DNA of 64,000 bases from JAJTDS01 sp964202895 (lineage in GTDB: Bacteria > Pseudomonadota > Alphaproteobacteria > Rickettsiales > UBA1997). The notes under the pieces are model-generated. The model searched no databases and was not told the DNA's origin. It saw nothing but the letters and a program-made list of their open reading frames with translations. Numbering within the stretch: the stretch's first letter is position 1; each line of letters opens with the position of its first letter. Both the position numbers and the translations under genes were made by a program. Positions 9,384 to 18,157 of this stretch are shown here, in pieces. The DNA is taken from positions 372,001 to 436,000 of the forward strand of contig CAXNJM010000001.1 in NCBI GenBank assembly GCA_964202895.1, written 5' to 3'.

Positions 9384-9965
9384 TTAATTTATAAAATCTA
9401 TTACATTAATCAATTTATTGTTTATGCTACGATAACTTGTTTTTCCAGAGCTCTGCCAATAAACTCTACCATTTTTATCAAAAAGCATAAAAAATGGTAT
9501 AGCACCTTGATAATTAATTTTTTTTAAAAAGAAAAAATGTCTTAGACCCTCTTTTGAAACAAGATAATAAGGCCTAAAATAGATGTCACCATTTTTTGAT
9601 AAATGCTGAGAAAGCTTGCTACTACTGATATCTTTATCAATTGCAATAATAAATATTTTTAAATTGGTTTCCTGAAAGTTTCTTGCGATTTGATTGATAT
9701 CTTTAAACTGTTTACTACAAGCAGTACACCAAGTAGAATAAAAATATATCAAAACAGGGTTTTTATTCTCACTATTTTGAACCTCATTAATTATGTATTC
9801 AGAAGAGATCGAGGAAATATTATTATGACCAAAAGAAACGGGGTTTTTTGACACAATATCAAAATTTTCAACATTGAAATTGATGATTTGCCAAGAAATC
9901 AAGCCTAAAATAGCTGCAATTAAGATTACTATAAACATTCTTTGTTTGGTGAGTAGCTTTTTCAT
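9384..9965 (-). CDS. Membrane-anchored thioredoxin-like protein (TlpA/ScsD type)
   Basis: A 193-residue protein with one N-terminal membrane segment (about 11-28) followed by a thioredoxin fold facing the periplasm. The CxxC pair is Cys80 and Cys83 in STWCTACSKQ. It resembles TlpA/DsbE-type reductases or the ScsD protein disulfide oxidoreductase family; the CTAC dipeptide differs from the CPxC of most TlpA proteins. No cytochrome c maturation genes are adjacent, so a general envelope thiol role is as likely as haem-related work. Family assignment is good, specific role open. Confidence 0.8.
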   Translation of the reverse strand: MKKLLTKQRMFIVILIAAILGLISWQIINFNVENFDIVSKNPVSFGHNNISSISSEYIINEVQNSENKNPVLIYFYSTWCTACSKQFKDINQIARNFQETNLKIFIIAIDKDISSSKLSQHLSKNGDIYFRPYYLVSKEGLRHFFFLKKINYQGAIPFFMLFDKNGRVYWQSSGKTSYRSINNKLINVIDFIN

Positions 9966-10001
9966 TAATATTGATGAATAGAAATTATTAAATTTGTTAA
10001 A

Positions 10002-10529
10002 CTATAAATTATCTATTTCAATTTTTATATTTTTCGTTTGCTCTTCACGAAAATTTAATATTTTTTTAGCAATTTCAGAATCTTCAATTGCCAATATTTG
10101 TAGAGCGAGCAAAGAGGCATTTTTTGCTCCCGATTCACCAATCGCAAGACAGCCAACCGGAATTCCTGCTGGCATCTGCACTATTGATAACAAACTATCG
10201 ACTCCTTGCAAAGCTTTGCTTTGAATTGGAACAGCAAGAACAGGTAGAGTGGTAATTGATGCAACCATTCCTGGTAGGTGAGCTGCACCACCTGCCCCTG
10301 CAATTATAATTTTTATACCTCTTTTTTTTGCATTTTCTGCAAATTCAAATAATCTTTTCGGAGTTCTATGAGCTGAAATAATTTTTACTTCAAAAGAAAC
10401 TTTAAAATCTTGCAATATTTTTACCGCATAAGACATTGTAGAGTAATCTGACTCACTACCCATAATTATAGATATTATGGGGCTTTTATTTTTATTGGCG
10501 ATTGATTTTTTAGCAGTGTTATTTTTCAC
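10002..10529 (-). CDS. purE: N5-carboxyaminoimidazole ribonucleotide mutase
   Basis: Class I PurE, interconverting N5-CAIR and CAIR in de novo purine synthesis. Conserved segments are IIMGSESDYSTM (CAIR-binding), ISAHRTPKRLFEFAE with the catalytic histidine, and GAGGAAHLPGM. The length of 175 residues is normal, with a short basic N-terminal extension. purK is not adjacent, which is common when purine genes are scattered. It lies 8 bases after gcvT in the same direction. Confidence 0.95.
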   Translation of the reverse strand: MKNNTAKKSIANKNKSPIISIIMGSESDYSTMSYAVKILQDFKVSFEVKIISAHRTPKRLFEFAENAKKRGIKIIIAGAGGAAHLPGMVASITTLPVLAVPIQSKALQGVDSLLSIVQMPAGIPVGCLAIGESGAKNASLLALQILAIEDSEIAKKILNFREEQTKNIKIEIDNL

Positions 10530-10537
10530 TTTATAAG

Positions 10538-11662
10538 CTATTTTTTTATGGATTTAGTTTTTGCAATAACAAAATTTGGAGAATGTAGCAAAGCAGGAAT
10601 CTCTCTATCTCTAACTATCGCAGTAACATGATCTCCTATTTTAACAATATTGTTATCGAAGTATCCTTGACCTATTGAAGTTTTTAAGGTTGGCGAAAAG
10701 CCACCGGAACTTAAGGTTCCTATTTTAAGGCCATTAAAGCGAATTTCCGTTCCTTCTCTTGCTATTCCTCTATCAAGTAATTTTACTCCTATTCTTTTTC
10801 TTGAAACTCCATTCTCTTTTTCCTTAAGAATTCTTTTTGCACCAATAAAATTATCGTTACTTTTACTTACTACCCAATTTAAACCAGCCTCGATTGGTGA
10901 GGTTGTATCATCAAGATCGTGACCATATAGTGGATAACCCATTTCTAACCTAAGTGAATCCCTAGCTCCTAAGCCAATTGGCTTAACATTTGAATCGCTA
11001 CAAAGAGATATCCAAAAATCAACAACTGAATCATTTTTAATACTAACTTCAAAACCGTCTTCCCCAGTATAGCCAGTACGACTAATTATTACATCATCAT
11101 GTTTTTTAGTTTTATAAAAACCAAGATTCATATAAGGAAGATTTGACAAATTAGAATCCAAAAGCATTTTTGACAAAACTTCTTCAGCAATTTCGCCCTG
11201 AATAGCTATAAGAGAACGATCAGAAAGCTCGATTAATTCAAGGTTTGCGGGCATATTTTTTAATATCCATTGATGATCTTTTTCTTTACAGCCAGCATTA
11301 AGGACTATAAAAAACTCATAATCATTAATTTTTGTAATTATTAAATCGTCAATAATGCCACCATCTTCATTAGTAAGAACTGTGTATTTTGCTAGATTGT
11401 CAGTTGATGCAGAAAAATTTGTAGGGGTAATAGATGATAAAAATTTTACTAAATCTAAAGCAGATTGAGGATCTTTATTTTTAGTAAAAATTCTAAACTG
11501 ACCCATGTGAGAAACATCAAAAACTCCAATATTTCCCGAACGAACCCATTCATGCTCTTTCAGCATTCCTTCTGAATATTGAACTGGCATTTCAAAACCA
11601 GCAAATTCAACCATTTTTGCACCTTGATTACGATGAGTTTGATTAAGAGTAGTATGTTTCAT
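10538..11662 (-). CDS. gcvT: Aminomethyltransferase (glycine cleavage T protein)
   Basis: T protein of the glycine cleavage system, passing the methylene group from the H-protein arm to tetrahydrofolate. The sequence runs as a normal 374-residue GcvT: N-terminal QTHRNQGAKMVEFAGFEMPVQY, the GVFDVSHMGQF segment, TGYTGEDGFEVS, GLGARDSLRLEMG, and C-terminal GFSPTLKTSIGQGYF. gcvH and gcvP are not next to it. secG lies 13 bases upstream and purE 8 bases downstream, so a secG-gcvT-purE transcript is likely. Confidence 0.95.
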   Translation of the reverse strand: MKHTTLNQTHRNQGAKMVEFAGFEMPVQYSEGMLKEHEWVRSGNIGVFDVSHMGQFRIFTKNKDPQSALDLVKFLSSITPTNFSASTDNLAKYTVLTNEDGGIIDDLIITKINDYEFFIVLNAGCKEKDHQWILKNMPANLELIELSDRSLIAIQGEIAEEVLSKMLLDSNLSNLPYMNLGFYKTKKHDDVIISRTGYTGEDGFEVSIKNDSVVDFWISLCSDSNVKPIGLGARDSLRLEMGYPLYGHDLDDTTSPIEAGLNWVVSKSNDNFIGAKRILKEKENGVSRKRIGVKLLDRGIAREGTEIRFNGLKIGTLSSGGFSPTLKTSIGQGYFDNNIVKIGDHVTAIVRDREIPALLHSPNFVIAKTKSIKK

Positions 11663-11675
11663 TTTTAATTACGAA

Positions 11676-12017
11676 TTATTTTATGTCTGGAATTGCGGGT
11701 TTATTATTAGTTTCTACAGGATTATTTTTATATTGCTCCTCTGCAACTTTATTTAACTCTTCTTGAATTTGCTTTTGCGAATTATTAGAAATAGTCGCCA
11801 AAACTAAACAATTAATCATAAATAAAGCAACTAAAAACATTGTTGTTTTAGTTAAAACATTTGCTGAAGATTTGCTTGAGATAACAGAATTAAGGCCACC
11901 AGAGCCACCTATTCCACTAAGAGAGTCGTTATCATTTTTTTGCAACAAAATTATTATTATCAACAAAACAGCAATAATAACTTGTGAAACCAATAGAAAT
12001 GTTTGTAAATTTGACAT
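11676..12017 (-). CDS. secG: Preprotein translocase subunit SecG
   Basis: Small inner-membrane subunit of the Sec translocon. The product has two hydrophobic segments (about residues 5-24 and 55-75) separated by a Gly/Ser-rich cytoplasmic loop (GIGGSGGLNSVIS), and a charged Asn/Glu-rich tail, which is the SecG pattern. Its 113 residues are typical. It is the first gene after the groEL terminator, and a short hairpin (TAGGTT / AACCTA) lies just upstream at about 12055-12072. Confidence 0.88.
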   Translation of the reverse strand: MSNLQTFLLVSQVIIAVLLIIIILLQKNDNDSLSGIGGSGGLNSVISSKSSANVLTKTTMFLVALFMINCLVLATISNNSQKQIQEELNKVAEEQYKNNPVETNNKPAIPDIK

Positions 12018-12224
12018 TATGAATTTTAATCTAGTTTATATTTATTTCTTGAGTTAGGTTATTAAAAAACCTAGAATAAAGGGGGTATAATATAAAAAAT
12101 ATTTTTTATTAATCAACATTAATTTAATAAAATTATAAATATCGACCTAAAAAGATAGTTTTAAAAGCTTTCAATAGAATTCCCTAAAGATTGCGACCTA
12201 AAATTAAAACAATGAATTATTTTT

Positions 12225-12263
12225 AAAAAAAACAAGACAAGGTAAAATACCTTGCCTTGTTTG
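12225..12263 (-). terminator. Rho-independent terminator of groESL
   Basis: Long hairpin (arms AACAAGGCAAGGTA and TACCTTGTCTTGTT on the minus strand, one mismatch, short loop) followed immediately by eight T residues in the direction of groEL transcription. It begins about 30 bases past the groEL stop, a classic intrinsic terminator. Confidence 0.9.
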
Positions 12264-12289
12264 ATAGAAATTAATGACGAAATTTTTGA

Positions 12290-13939
12290 CTAAAAGCCAC
12301 CCATTCCACCCATTCCTCCCATACCACCAGCACCACCAGCACTGCTAGAACTTTCGTCTTTAATTTCGACGATTGCGGCTTCAGTAGTTATAAGTAGAGA
12401 AGCAATTGATGCGGCATCTTGCAATGCGCTTCTAACCACTTTTACTGGATCAACAATTCCAGATTTGAACATATCAACATATTTGTTGTTTTGCGCGTCA
12501 TAACCATAGCTTTGCTCTTTTTTAGAAGCAACTTCATTGGCTACCACCGCGCCGTCAAAACCAGCATTTTCAGCGATTTGACGAATTGGCGCTTGAAGAA
12601 CTTTTCTAATGATATGAATACCAGCATTTTGGTCGTCATTTTCACCTTTCAAATTATCCAAAGAAGCGGCAGCAAAAAGAAGAGCCGAACCACCACCAGC
12701 AACAATACCTTCTTGCATTGCGGCTCTGGTTGCGGCAAGAGCATCCTCAACACGGTCTTTCTTTTCTTTAACCGCAGTTTCAGTAGTTCCGCCAACTTTC
12801 AAAATCGCCACACCACCAGAAAGTTTTGCCAATCTTTCTTGTAATTTTTCACGATCATAATCAGAAGCTGTTTCTTCAATTTGTTTTTTGAGTTGAGCGC
12901 ATCTAGCTTTAACATCAGCAGAATTACCAGAACCATCAACAATTGTAGTGTCTTCTTTGGTGATAATAATTTTTTTAGCTTGACCAAGTTGATCTAGAGT
13001 AACTGATTCTAATTTCATTCCAATATCTTCAGAAATTAATTGACCAGCAGTTAAGCAAGCTAAGTCTTCTAGCATCGATTTTCTTCTATCACCAAAACCT
13101 GGAGCTTTAACAGCAGCAACTTTCAAACCACCGCGAAGTTTGTTAACAACCAAAGCCGCAAGAGCTTCACCTTCAACATCTTCAGCAATGATTAATAGTG
13201 GACGACCAGACTGAACAACAGCTTCTAGAAGTGGCAAAATTTGTTGTAAATTAGAAATCTTTTTCTCAAAAATCAAGATGTAAGGATTTTCTAACTCAAC
13301 AGTCATTTTTTCAGGATTGGTTGCAAAGTAAGAAGAAAGATAGCCACGATCAAAGTTCATTCCTTCAACCACACTAACTTCAAACTCAACGCCTTTAGCT
13401 TCTTCGACTGTAATTGGGCTTTCAGGACCAACAGCAAAAACCGCTTCAGCAATTTTAGTTCCAATCTCTCTATCACCATTGGCAGAAATGGTTCCAACTT
13501 GAGCAACTTCTTCTTGGTTAACAACTTTTTTAGCAGAAACTTTAAGAGATTTGATTACAGTTTCAACCGCCAAATCAATTCCTCTTTTTAAATCCATTGG
13601 GTTAAGACCTGCGGCAACTGCTTTGATTCCTTCCTTAACAATTGCTTGAGCTAGAACTGTTGAAGTTGTGGTTCCGTCTCCTGCAACATCATTAGTTTTA
13701 GAAGCAACTTCTTTAATCATTTGAGCACCAAGATTTTGATATCTATTTTTCAACTCAGCAATTGCTTTAGCGACTGTAACGCCATCTTTAGTGATTCTGG
13801 GAGATCCGAATGATTTTTCAATCACTACATAACGACCTTTTGGCCCTAAAGTGACTCGAACCGCATTTGCGATAATATCAACACCCTCGCAAATTTTTGT
13901 TCTGGCTTCAAATCCGAATAAAATTTCTTGTATAGACAT
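12290..13939 (-). CDS. groEL: Chaperonin GroEL
   Basis: 60-kDa subunit of the ATP-driven folding chamber. The sequence has VTLGPKGRYVVIEKSFG, the nucleotide-binding AGDGTTTSTVLAQ, and the C-terminal Gly-Gly-Met repeat tail (GGMGGMGGMGGF). At 549 residues it is full length. It lies 21 bases after groES and is followed by a strong hairpin terminator. The N-terminus is slightly divergent (MSIQEILFGFEART), but the start is supported by the conserved LFG-R spacing. Confidence 0.98.
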   Translation of the reverse strand: MSIQEILFGFEARTKICEGVDIIANAVRVTLGPKGRYVVIEKSFGSPRITKDGVTVAKAIAELKNRYQNLGAQMIKEVASKTNDVAGDGTTTSTVLAQAIVKEGIKAVAAGLNPMDLKRGIDLAVETVIKSLKVSAKKVVNQEEVAQVGTISANGDREIGTKIAEAVFAVGPESPITVEEAKGVEFEVSVVEGMNFDRGYLSSYFATNPEKMTVELENPYILIFEKKISNLQQILPLLEAVVQSGRPLLIIAEDVEGEALAALVVNKLRGGLKVAAVKAPGFGDRRKSMLEDLACLTAGQLISEDIGMKLESVTLDQLGQAKKIIITKEDTTIVDGSGNSADVKARCAQLKKQIEETASDYDREKLQERLAKLSGGVAILKVGGTTETAVKEKKDRVEDALAATRAAMQEGIVAGGGSALLFAAASLDNLKGENDDQNAGIHIIRKVLQAPIRQIAENAGFDGAVVANEVASKKEQSYGYDAQNNKYVDMFKSGIVDPVKVVRSALQDAASIASLLITTEAAIVEIKDESSSSAGGAGGMGGMGGMGGF

Positions 13940-13960
13940 ATGTTTTTATTTTTTAGGTTA

Positions 13961-14248
13961 TTAATTAATGATTGCTAGAACATCAGACTCTTTAAGAATG
14001 ATAAGTTCTTTTCCTTCAAATTTTATTTCGGTACCGCCCCATTTAGCGAATAAAACACGGTCACCAACTTTAACATCAAGAGGAATTAGCTTACCATTAC
14101 TATCGTGAATACCAGAACCAACTGCAATAACGATGCCTTCGGCTGGCTTTTCTTTAGCATTATCAGGAATTATTATACCACCAGCGGTTTTACTTTCCGC
14201 CTCGATTCTTTCAATAACCACACGGTCATGTAAAGGTTTAATTGTCAT
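13961..14248 (-). CDS. groES: Co-chaperonin GroES
   Basis: 10-kDa lid of the GroEL chamber. The 95-residue product begins with IKPLHDRVVIERIE, contains the mobile loop (SKTAGGIIIPDNAKEKPAEG) and ends VLAIIN. It is the first gene of the groES-groEL operon. The upstream gap holds an inverted repeat with the heat-shock-like hexamer CTTGAA, annotated separately. Confidence 0.98.
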   Translation of the reverse strand: MTIKPLHDRVVIERIEAESKTAGGIIIPDNAKEKPAEGIVIAVGSGIHDSNGKLIPLDVKVGDRVLFAKWGGTEIKFEGKELIILKESDVLAIIN

Positions 14249-14292
14249 ATGATTGTTTGTTTAAGTTAATAAATATTAAAGTAAATGTAATT

Positions 14293-14315
14293 TCTTGAAC
14301 TTAATAAATTCAAGA
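14293..14315 (-). promoter_or_regulatory. Inverted repeat upstream of groES (possible heat-shock element)
   Basis: On the minus strand the sequence reads TCTTGAA, nine bases, then TTCAAGA, a perfect 7-bp inverted repeat about 45 bases before the groES start. CTTGAA is the -35 hexamer recognised by RpoH (sigma-32) in proteobacteria, and the N9 spacing recalls the geometry, but not the sequence, of CIRCE operators. No T-run follows, so it is not a good terminator for grxC. Function is inferred. Confidence 0.45.
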
Positions 14316-14371
14316 GTTGTTATTGATTTAATATTGGTTTGTTTTTTTACAAGAGTATTTTTTTAAAAAAA

Positions 14372-14638
14372 TTATTTTAATAACTCGTCTAGCTTATTTT
14401 GCTCTTCAAGAGCATATAAATCATCACATCCACCAACATGAATATCATTGATAAAAATTTGAGGAACCGTCATTCTGCCACCAGATTTTTGCTTCATCTC
14501 GTTGTGTAAATCTTGATTATTGTCAATTTTTATTTCGATTATTTCAATATCAAAATTATTTGACTTTCTGCTAATTAAAGCTTTAGCTTTTACACAATAT
14601 GGACATATTGTTTTGCTGTATATTATAATTTTAGACAT
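14372..14638 (-). CDS. grxC: Dithiol glutaredoxin 3
   Basis: Glutathione-dependent disulfide reductase with the CPYC active site (Cys12 and Cys15 counted from the chosen start), followed by the TVPQIFINDIHVGGCDDL glutathione-binding segment. The start chosen is MSKIIIYSKT (88 residues), matching the family's N-terminal beta strand. A longer frame with 13 more codons overlaps the preceding lipoprotein gene and adds nothing conserved. It lies upstream of groES on the same strand. Confidence 0.92.
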   Translation of the reverse strand: MSKIIIYSKTICPYCVKAKALISRKSNNFDIEIIEIKIDNNQDLHNEMKQKSGGRMTVPQIFINDIHVGGCDDLYALEEQNKLDELLK

Positions 14639-14661
14639 TATTGATTTTGTTAAATTTAAGT

Positions 14662-14991
14662 TTATTTTTGATCCCAAATCGAGACGGCAGCCTGATCATT
14701 ATCATTGATAATTTTTGGAGGCTTATAATATTGGTCTTGATCTTGATAATATTCATCAACAAAATCATATGGATTGTTGTAGTTTAAAGATCTTGGTTTA
14801 TTTGGAACATAACTACTATAACCATCATCGAAAGCACAAGATGAAATCATAATTAAAAGAGAAGATGAGAAAGCAACAAAAAACTTTTTGCTAACTGTTT
14901 TTTTTATCAAATGAAGGCAATATTTTATCTTAAAAATATTAGACAGATTCTTGTTTTTGCTTGATAAATCAATTAAATAATTAATTTTCAT
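14662..14991 (-). CDS. Small putative lipoprotein
   Basis: Unrecognised 109-residue product. It has a hydrophobic stretch ending in a lipobox-like LLIMISSC followed by an acidic, Tyr/Asp/Asn-rich mature part (YNNPYDFVDEYYQ), suggesting an outer- or inner-membrane lipoprotein of about 57 residues. From the ATG the signal would be over 50 residues long, too long for type II signals. A TTG codon at residue 27 (about 14913) would give a normal signal peptide and may be the real start. The lgt gene, whose product would modify it, lies ~290 bases upstream. Confidence 0.55.
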   Translation of the reverse strand: MKINYLIDLSSKNKNLSNIFKIKYCLHLIKKTVSKKFFVAFSSSLLIMISSCAFDDGYSSYVPNKPRSLNYNNPYDFVDEYYQDQDQYYKPPKIINDNDQAAVSIWDQK

Positions 14992-15281
14992 TAAATTTTG
15001 GAATTCAGATTTAGTTAATAACTAATGTAATTATAACCGATATTAATCTAGGCACATATTATATGATTCGGCATATTTCATAAACACACCTTTTATAAAT
15101 ATATGATAATTTATATCTAGAAAGGTTAAATAAACAATTAATTTAACTATAAATTTAATATATTTTAGATATTAGCTTGTGGTTTTTGACGAATATTTAG
15201 CGATTAACAATTTTGCAGTAAAAATTAAAATAGCAACAAAAATTTTAAAATATTTCAATAAATCTCAGTCATTCAAAATTG
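14992..15281. other. Intergenic gap between lgt and the lipoprotein gene
   Basis: About 290 AT-rich bases. I see no open frame, no tRNA-like cloverleaf and no convincing terminator or riboswitch. It probably holds the promoter for the lipoprotein-grxC pair. Confidence 0.4.
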
Positions 15282-16082
15282 CTATTTTGCATTATAAAAT
15301 TTGATTTGATGCCCTTTAAAAAATACCATTAAACCAATTGCCATTATTGGAATTGAAAGAATTTGACCCATTGTCAACACATCAAAAAATATTCCTAATT
15401 GATAATCTGGTTCACGAAAATTTTCTATCAAACAACGAAATAAGCCATAAAGCATTAAAAAAACACCACTTAACCTACCTTCAATATTTTTGATATTAGT
15501 TTTTTTGTACAAAAAAAATAGAATAAAAAACATCAATAAGCCTTCAAAAAATGCTTCATATAACTGACTGGGATGTCGTGGTAAATTATCTACATTAGGG
15601 AAAATAACCCCATAATCAAAATTCGTAGCTCGACCATAAAGTTCCATATTGATAAAATTAGATATTCTTCCAAAAAATAGTCCGATTGGCGAAATAACTG
15701 CGATAACATCCGTTAGCTTAAAAAAATTCACTTTATATTTTTTACAAAAAAGCATCATGCCAATAATTGAGCCGTATAAACCGCCATGAAAAGACATTCC
15801 GCCCTGCCATATAGCAAATATTTCTAATGGATTTGATAAAAAATACAATGGATTATAAAATAATACATAACCTACCCTGCCACCAATTATAATTGATAAA
15901 ACCGCCCAATTTAGCCAAGCCTCGATTGCCTCTGATTTCATTAAATGGCGTCGGCGATTTGCATTTACTACAAACCACCATGTAAAAATAATTCCCAGAA
16001 TATAGGCCAAGGAGTAATAACGAATTGATAATTTTCCAATTTCAATGAAGTTTGGATTAAAATTTGGTAGAGTTATAATCAT
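15282..16082 (-). CDS. lgt: Prolipoprotein diacylglyceryl transferase
   Basis: Inner-membrane enzyme that attaches diacylglycerol to the lipobox cysteine of prolipoproteins. Multiple membrane segments are present. Signature residues are seen in FHGGLYGSIIG (His99, Gly-rich), FFGRISNFINMELYGR (Arg139 and Asn residues) and HPSQLYEAFFEG. The length of 266 residues is normal. It is divergently arranged with dcd (166-base gap). Confidence 0.96.
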   Translation of the reverse strand: MIITLPNFNPNFIEIGKLSIRYYSLAYILGIIFTWWFVVNANRRRHLMKSEAIEAWLNWAVLSIIIGGRVGYVLFYNPLYFLSNPLEIFAIWQGGMSFHGGLYGSIIGMMLFCKKYKVNFFKLTDVIAVISPIGLFFGRISNFINMELYGRATNFDYGVIFPNVDNLPRHPSQLYEAFFEGLLMFFILFFLYKKTNIKNIEGRLSGVFLMLYGLFRCLIENFREPDYQLGIFFDVLTMGQILSIPIMAIGLMVFFKGHQIKFYNAK

Positions 16083-16248
16083 TCTTTAAACTATTTATAG
16101 ATTTTAAAAATTATTGCATTTTACTTTTTATTAAATTCTAATTGGAATTTGAAAAAATCAAGCTACCAAACTAAATAAAATTTTTAACTAAATTATTAAA
16201 AGCTAGATTAAAATTACTACTTATACAATGCAGAATTAACTAAGCAAT

Positions 16249-16818
16249 ATGACTATACTTTCAGATAAATCAATAGCAAAATTGGCAAATGAGCAAAAAA
16301 TGATAGAGCCATTTGTTAATCAACAAGTAAAAATAGATAACAATAATCAAAAAATTATTTCTTACGGAAATTCTTCATTCGGTTATGATGCAAGAGTTTC
16401 TGATGAGTTTAAGATATTTACCAATATAGACTCCGCAATTGTTGACCCTAAAGACTTTTCTGAAAATAGCTTTGTCAATAGAAAAACTAATATTTGCATA
16501 ATACCGCCTAACAGCTTTGCTCTTGCTAGGACTGTAGAATATTTTCGAATTCCTAAAGATATATTAGTAATTTGTGTTGGAAAATCAACTTATGCTCGTT
16601 GTGGCATCATAGTTAATGTAACTCCTTTAGAACCAGGTTGGGAAGGATATGTAACCCTTGAATTTTCAAATACAACACCTCTTCCTGCGAAAATTTATGC
16701 ATTTGAGGGAGCTTGTCAATTTTTATTTTTCAAAGGGGATCAAGTGTGCGAAACATCTTATGCCGAAAGAAGTGGCAAATACATGAACCAGACAGGAGTA
16801 ACCTTGCCAAAAGTATAA
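16249..16818 (+). CDS. dcd: dCTP deaminase
   Basis: Converts dCTP to dUTP, feeding dTTP synthesis. The 189-residue product matches the family length. It contains GKSTYARCGIIVNVTPLEPG followed by WEGYVTLE, in which Glu138 is the catalytic acid, and the C-terminal SYAERSGKYMNQTGVTLPKV loop that closes on the nucleotide. No dUTPase motif is fused. First gene of a plus-strand run. Confidence 0.96.
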   Translation: MTILSDKSIAKLANEQKMIEPFVNQQVKIDNNNQKIISYGNSSFGYDARVSDEFKIFTNIDSAIVDPKDFSENSFVNRKTNICIIPPNSFALARTVEYFRIPKDILVICVGKSTYARCGIIVNVTPLEPGWEGYVTLEFSNTTPLPAKIYAFEGACQFLFFKGDQVCETSYAERSGKYMNQTGVTLPKV

Positions 16819-16855
16819 AATATATCCAACAAATTCAATAAATTAACAAATTCAT

Positions 16856-18130
16856 ATGCTGAAAATATTTATATCATTAATAGTAATGTTATTTTTAAGT
16901 AATGTCAAAAAATCGTTTGCCAATCAAGAAGATATTATAGAAATAGAGATACCAATTACAAAAAACGAAGAATCTAAAATAACGAACACAAATATTTTCT
17001 CAACTAATAAAAAATCTTCAGGAAACAATTCAAACTTTCAAAATACAAACAATTTATTCAATATTAACAAAAAAAAAACCGATTACAATTCAGGTCAAAC
17101 AAAAATTCTTGGAACTATAAAAAAATCAATTAATCCAGAAAAAAACCAACAAGCTAAACAAAATTCAATCATTAAAAATAAAATTATTAATTCAAAAAAA
17201 AATCAATCAAATATCAAAAGCAAGAAATCTACAGAATTAACTCAAAAATCATTAGAATCAAAACAAATACTTGAACCGATTGCAGATGTTGAAGTTATAG
17301 AAGATGATAAAATAAGCAAATTAAGACAAAAAAAATTACAACAAGAAAATATAAGCTTAAAAGATGAACATATTACTGAAAATCAGGCAGAAAAAATGCA
17401 AGATTATCAAAAAAAAGCACCTCAAGAACAGCTCAAAAATATTTTTCGAGAACCCGCACAACAAGAAGATAAAAAAAATTATGAAGAAAATTTAACCGAA
17501 GAAAATAAAACTGAAAATTCCAGCGATACAAAATCAAAATTAAGCCCCTTTAAACCAAGAAAACCAACTCCCGCGAGATTCTTCTCTGCAGATTTATCTG
17601 CACCAGAAACTTTTTTCAGTAGCAATAATTTAATAAAAAAAACTGGATCTTTTTATCGTGGCTTTGGTGAAGTAATATTTTTCAAAGGTGTCATTACAGA
17701 TTCATTTGGTGTGCCAATTAATAATGCAATTATAGAGATATGGCAAGCTAATTCAGCTGGAAAATATCATAGCTTATTAGAACCGAATAACGAATATATT
17801 GACCCTTATTTTAACATGTCTGGCAAGGCGATAACTAACAATGTCGGTGAATATAATTTTATCACAATAATGCCGGGTTCAAAAGTTGGCAGAGCTCCTC
17901 ATATTAATATTAATGTCTATCATCCAAAATTTGGTAAGCTTGAAACGGAAAGCTATTTTGAAAATCATCCAAATAATAAAAATGATTATCAATATACTTC
18001 TTACGATAAAATTGATTCAGAACTACTAACCGCTAAGGTTTCCTATTCAGAAGCAAATAATCCAAAATCAGTTAAAATATGCACTTTTAATATAGTTTTG
18101 CAAGGAACTCATCAATATAAAAAATACTAA
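16856..18130 (+). CDS. Secreted protein with degenerate intradiol-dioxygenase-like domain
   Basis: 424 residues. A signal peptide (about 1-22, ending NVKKSFA) is followed by a ~210-residue Lys/Asn/Gln/Glu-rich linker and a C-terminal domain (about 262-424) resembling the protocatechuate 3,4-dioxygenase beta fold: GVITDSFGVPINNAIIEIWQANSAG, then the TNNVGEYNF strand. The iron site looks lost. The family's HIH ligand pair reads His349-Ile-Asn351, and the Tyr of the PGPY motif is Lys343 (PGSK), while a Tyr remains in GKYH. Catalysis on catechols is therefore doubtful; a binding or envelope role is possible. Rickettsia genomes also carry genes annotated as PcaH-like, so this may be a lineage trait. 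Confidence 0.7.
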   Translation: MLKIFISLIVMLFLSNVKKSFANQEDIIEIEIPITKNEESKITNTNIFSTNKKSSGNNSNFQNTNNLFNINKKKTDYNSGQTKILGTIKKSINPEKNQQAKQNSIIKNKIINSKKNQSNIKSKKSTELTQKSLESKQILEPIADVEVIEDDKISKLRQKKLQQENISLKDEHITENQAEKMQDYQKKAPQEQLKNIFREPAQQEDKKNYEENLTEENKTENSSDTKSKLSPFKPRKPTPARFFSADLSAPETFFSSNNLIKKTGSFYRGFGEVIFFKGVITDSFGVPINNAIIEIWQANSAGKYHSLLEPNNEYIDPYFNMSGKAITNNVGEYNFITIMPGSKVGRAPHININVYHPKFGKLETESYFENHPNNKNDYQYTSYDKIDSELLTAKVSYSEANNPKSVKICTFNIVLQGTHQYKKY

Positions 18131-18157
18131 CTTACGAATATTAACCACCCAAAACTA

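Noticed and set aside
12419..12844. 141-codon plus-strand frame antisense to groEL
   Set aside because: It lies wholly inside groEL, which is unquestionable, and shows no recognisable protein features.
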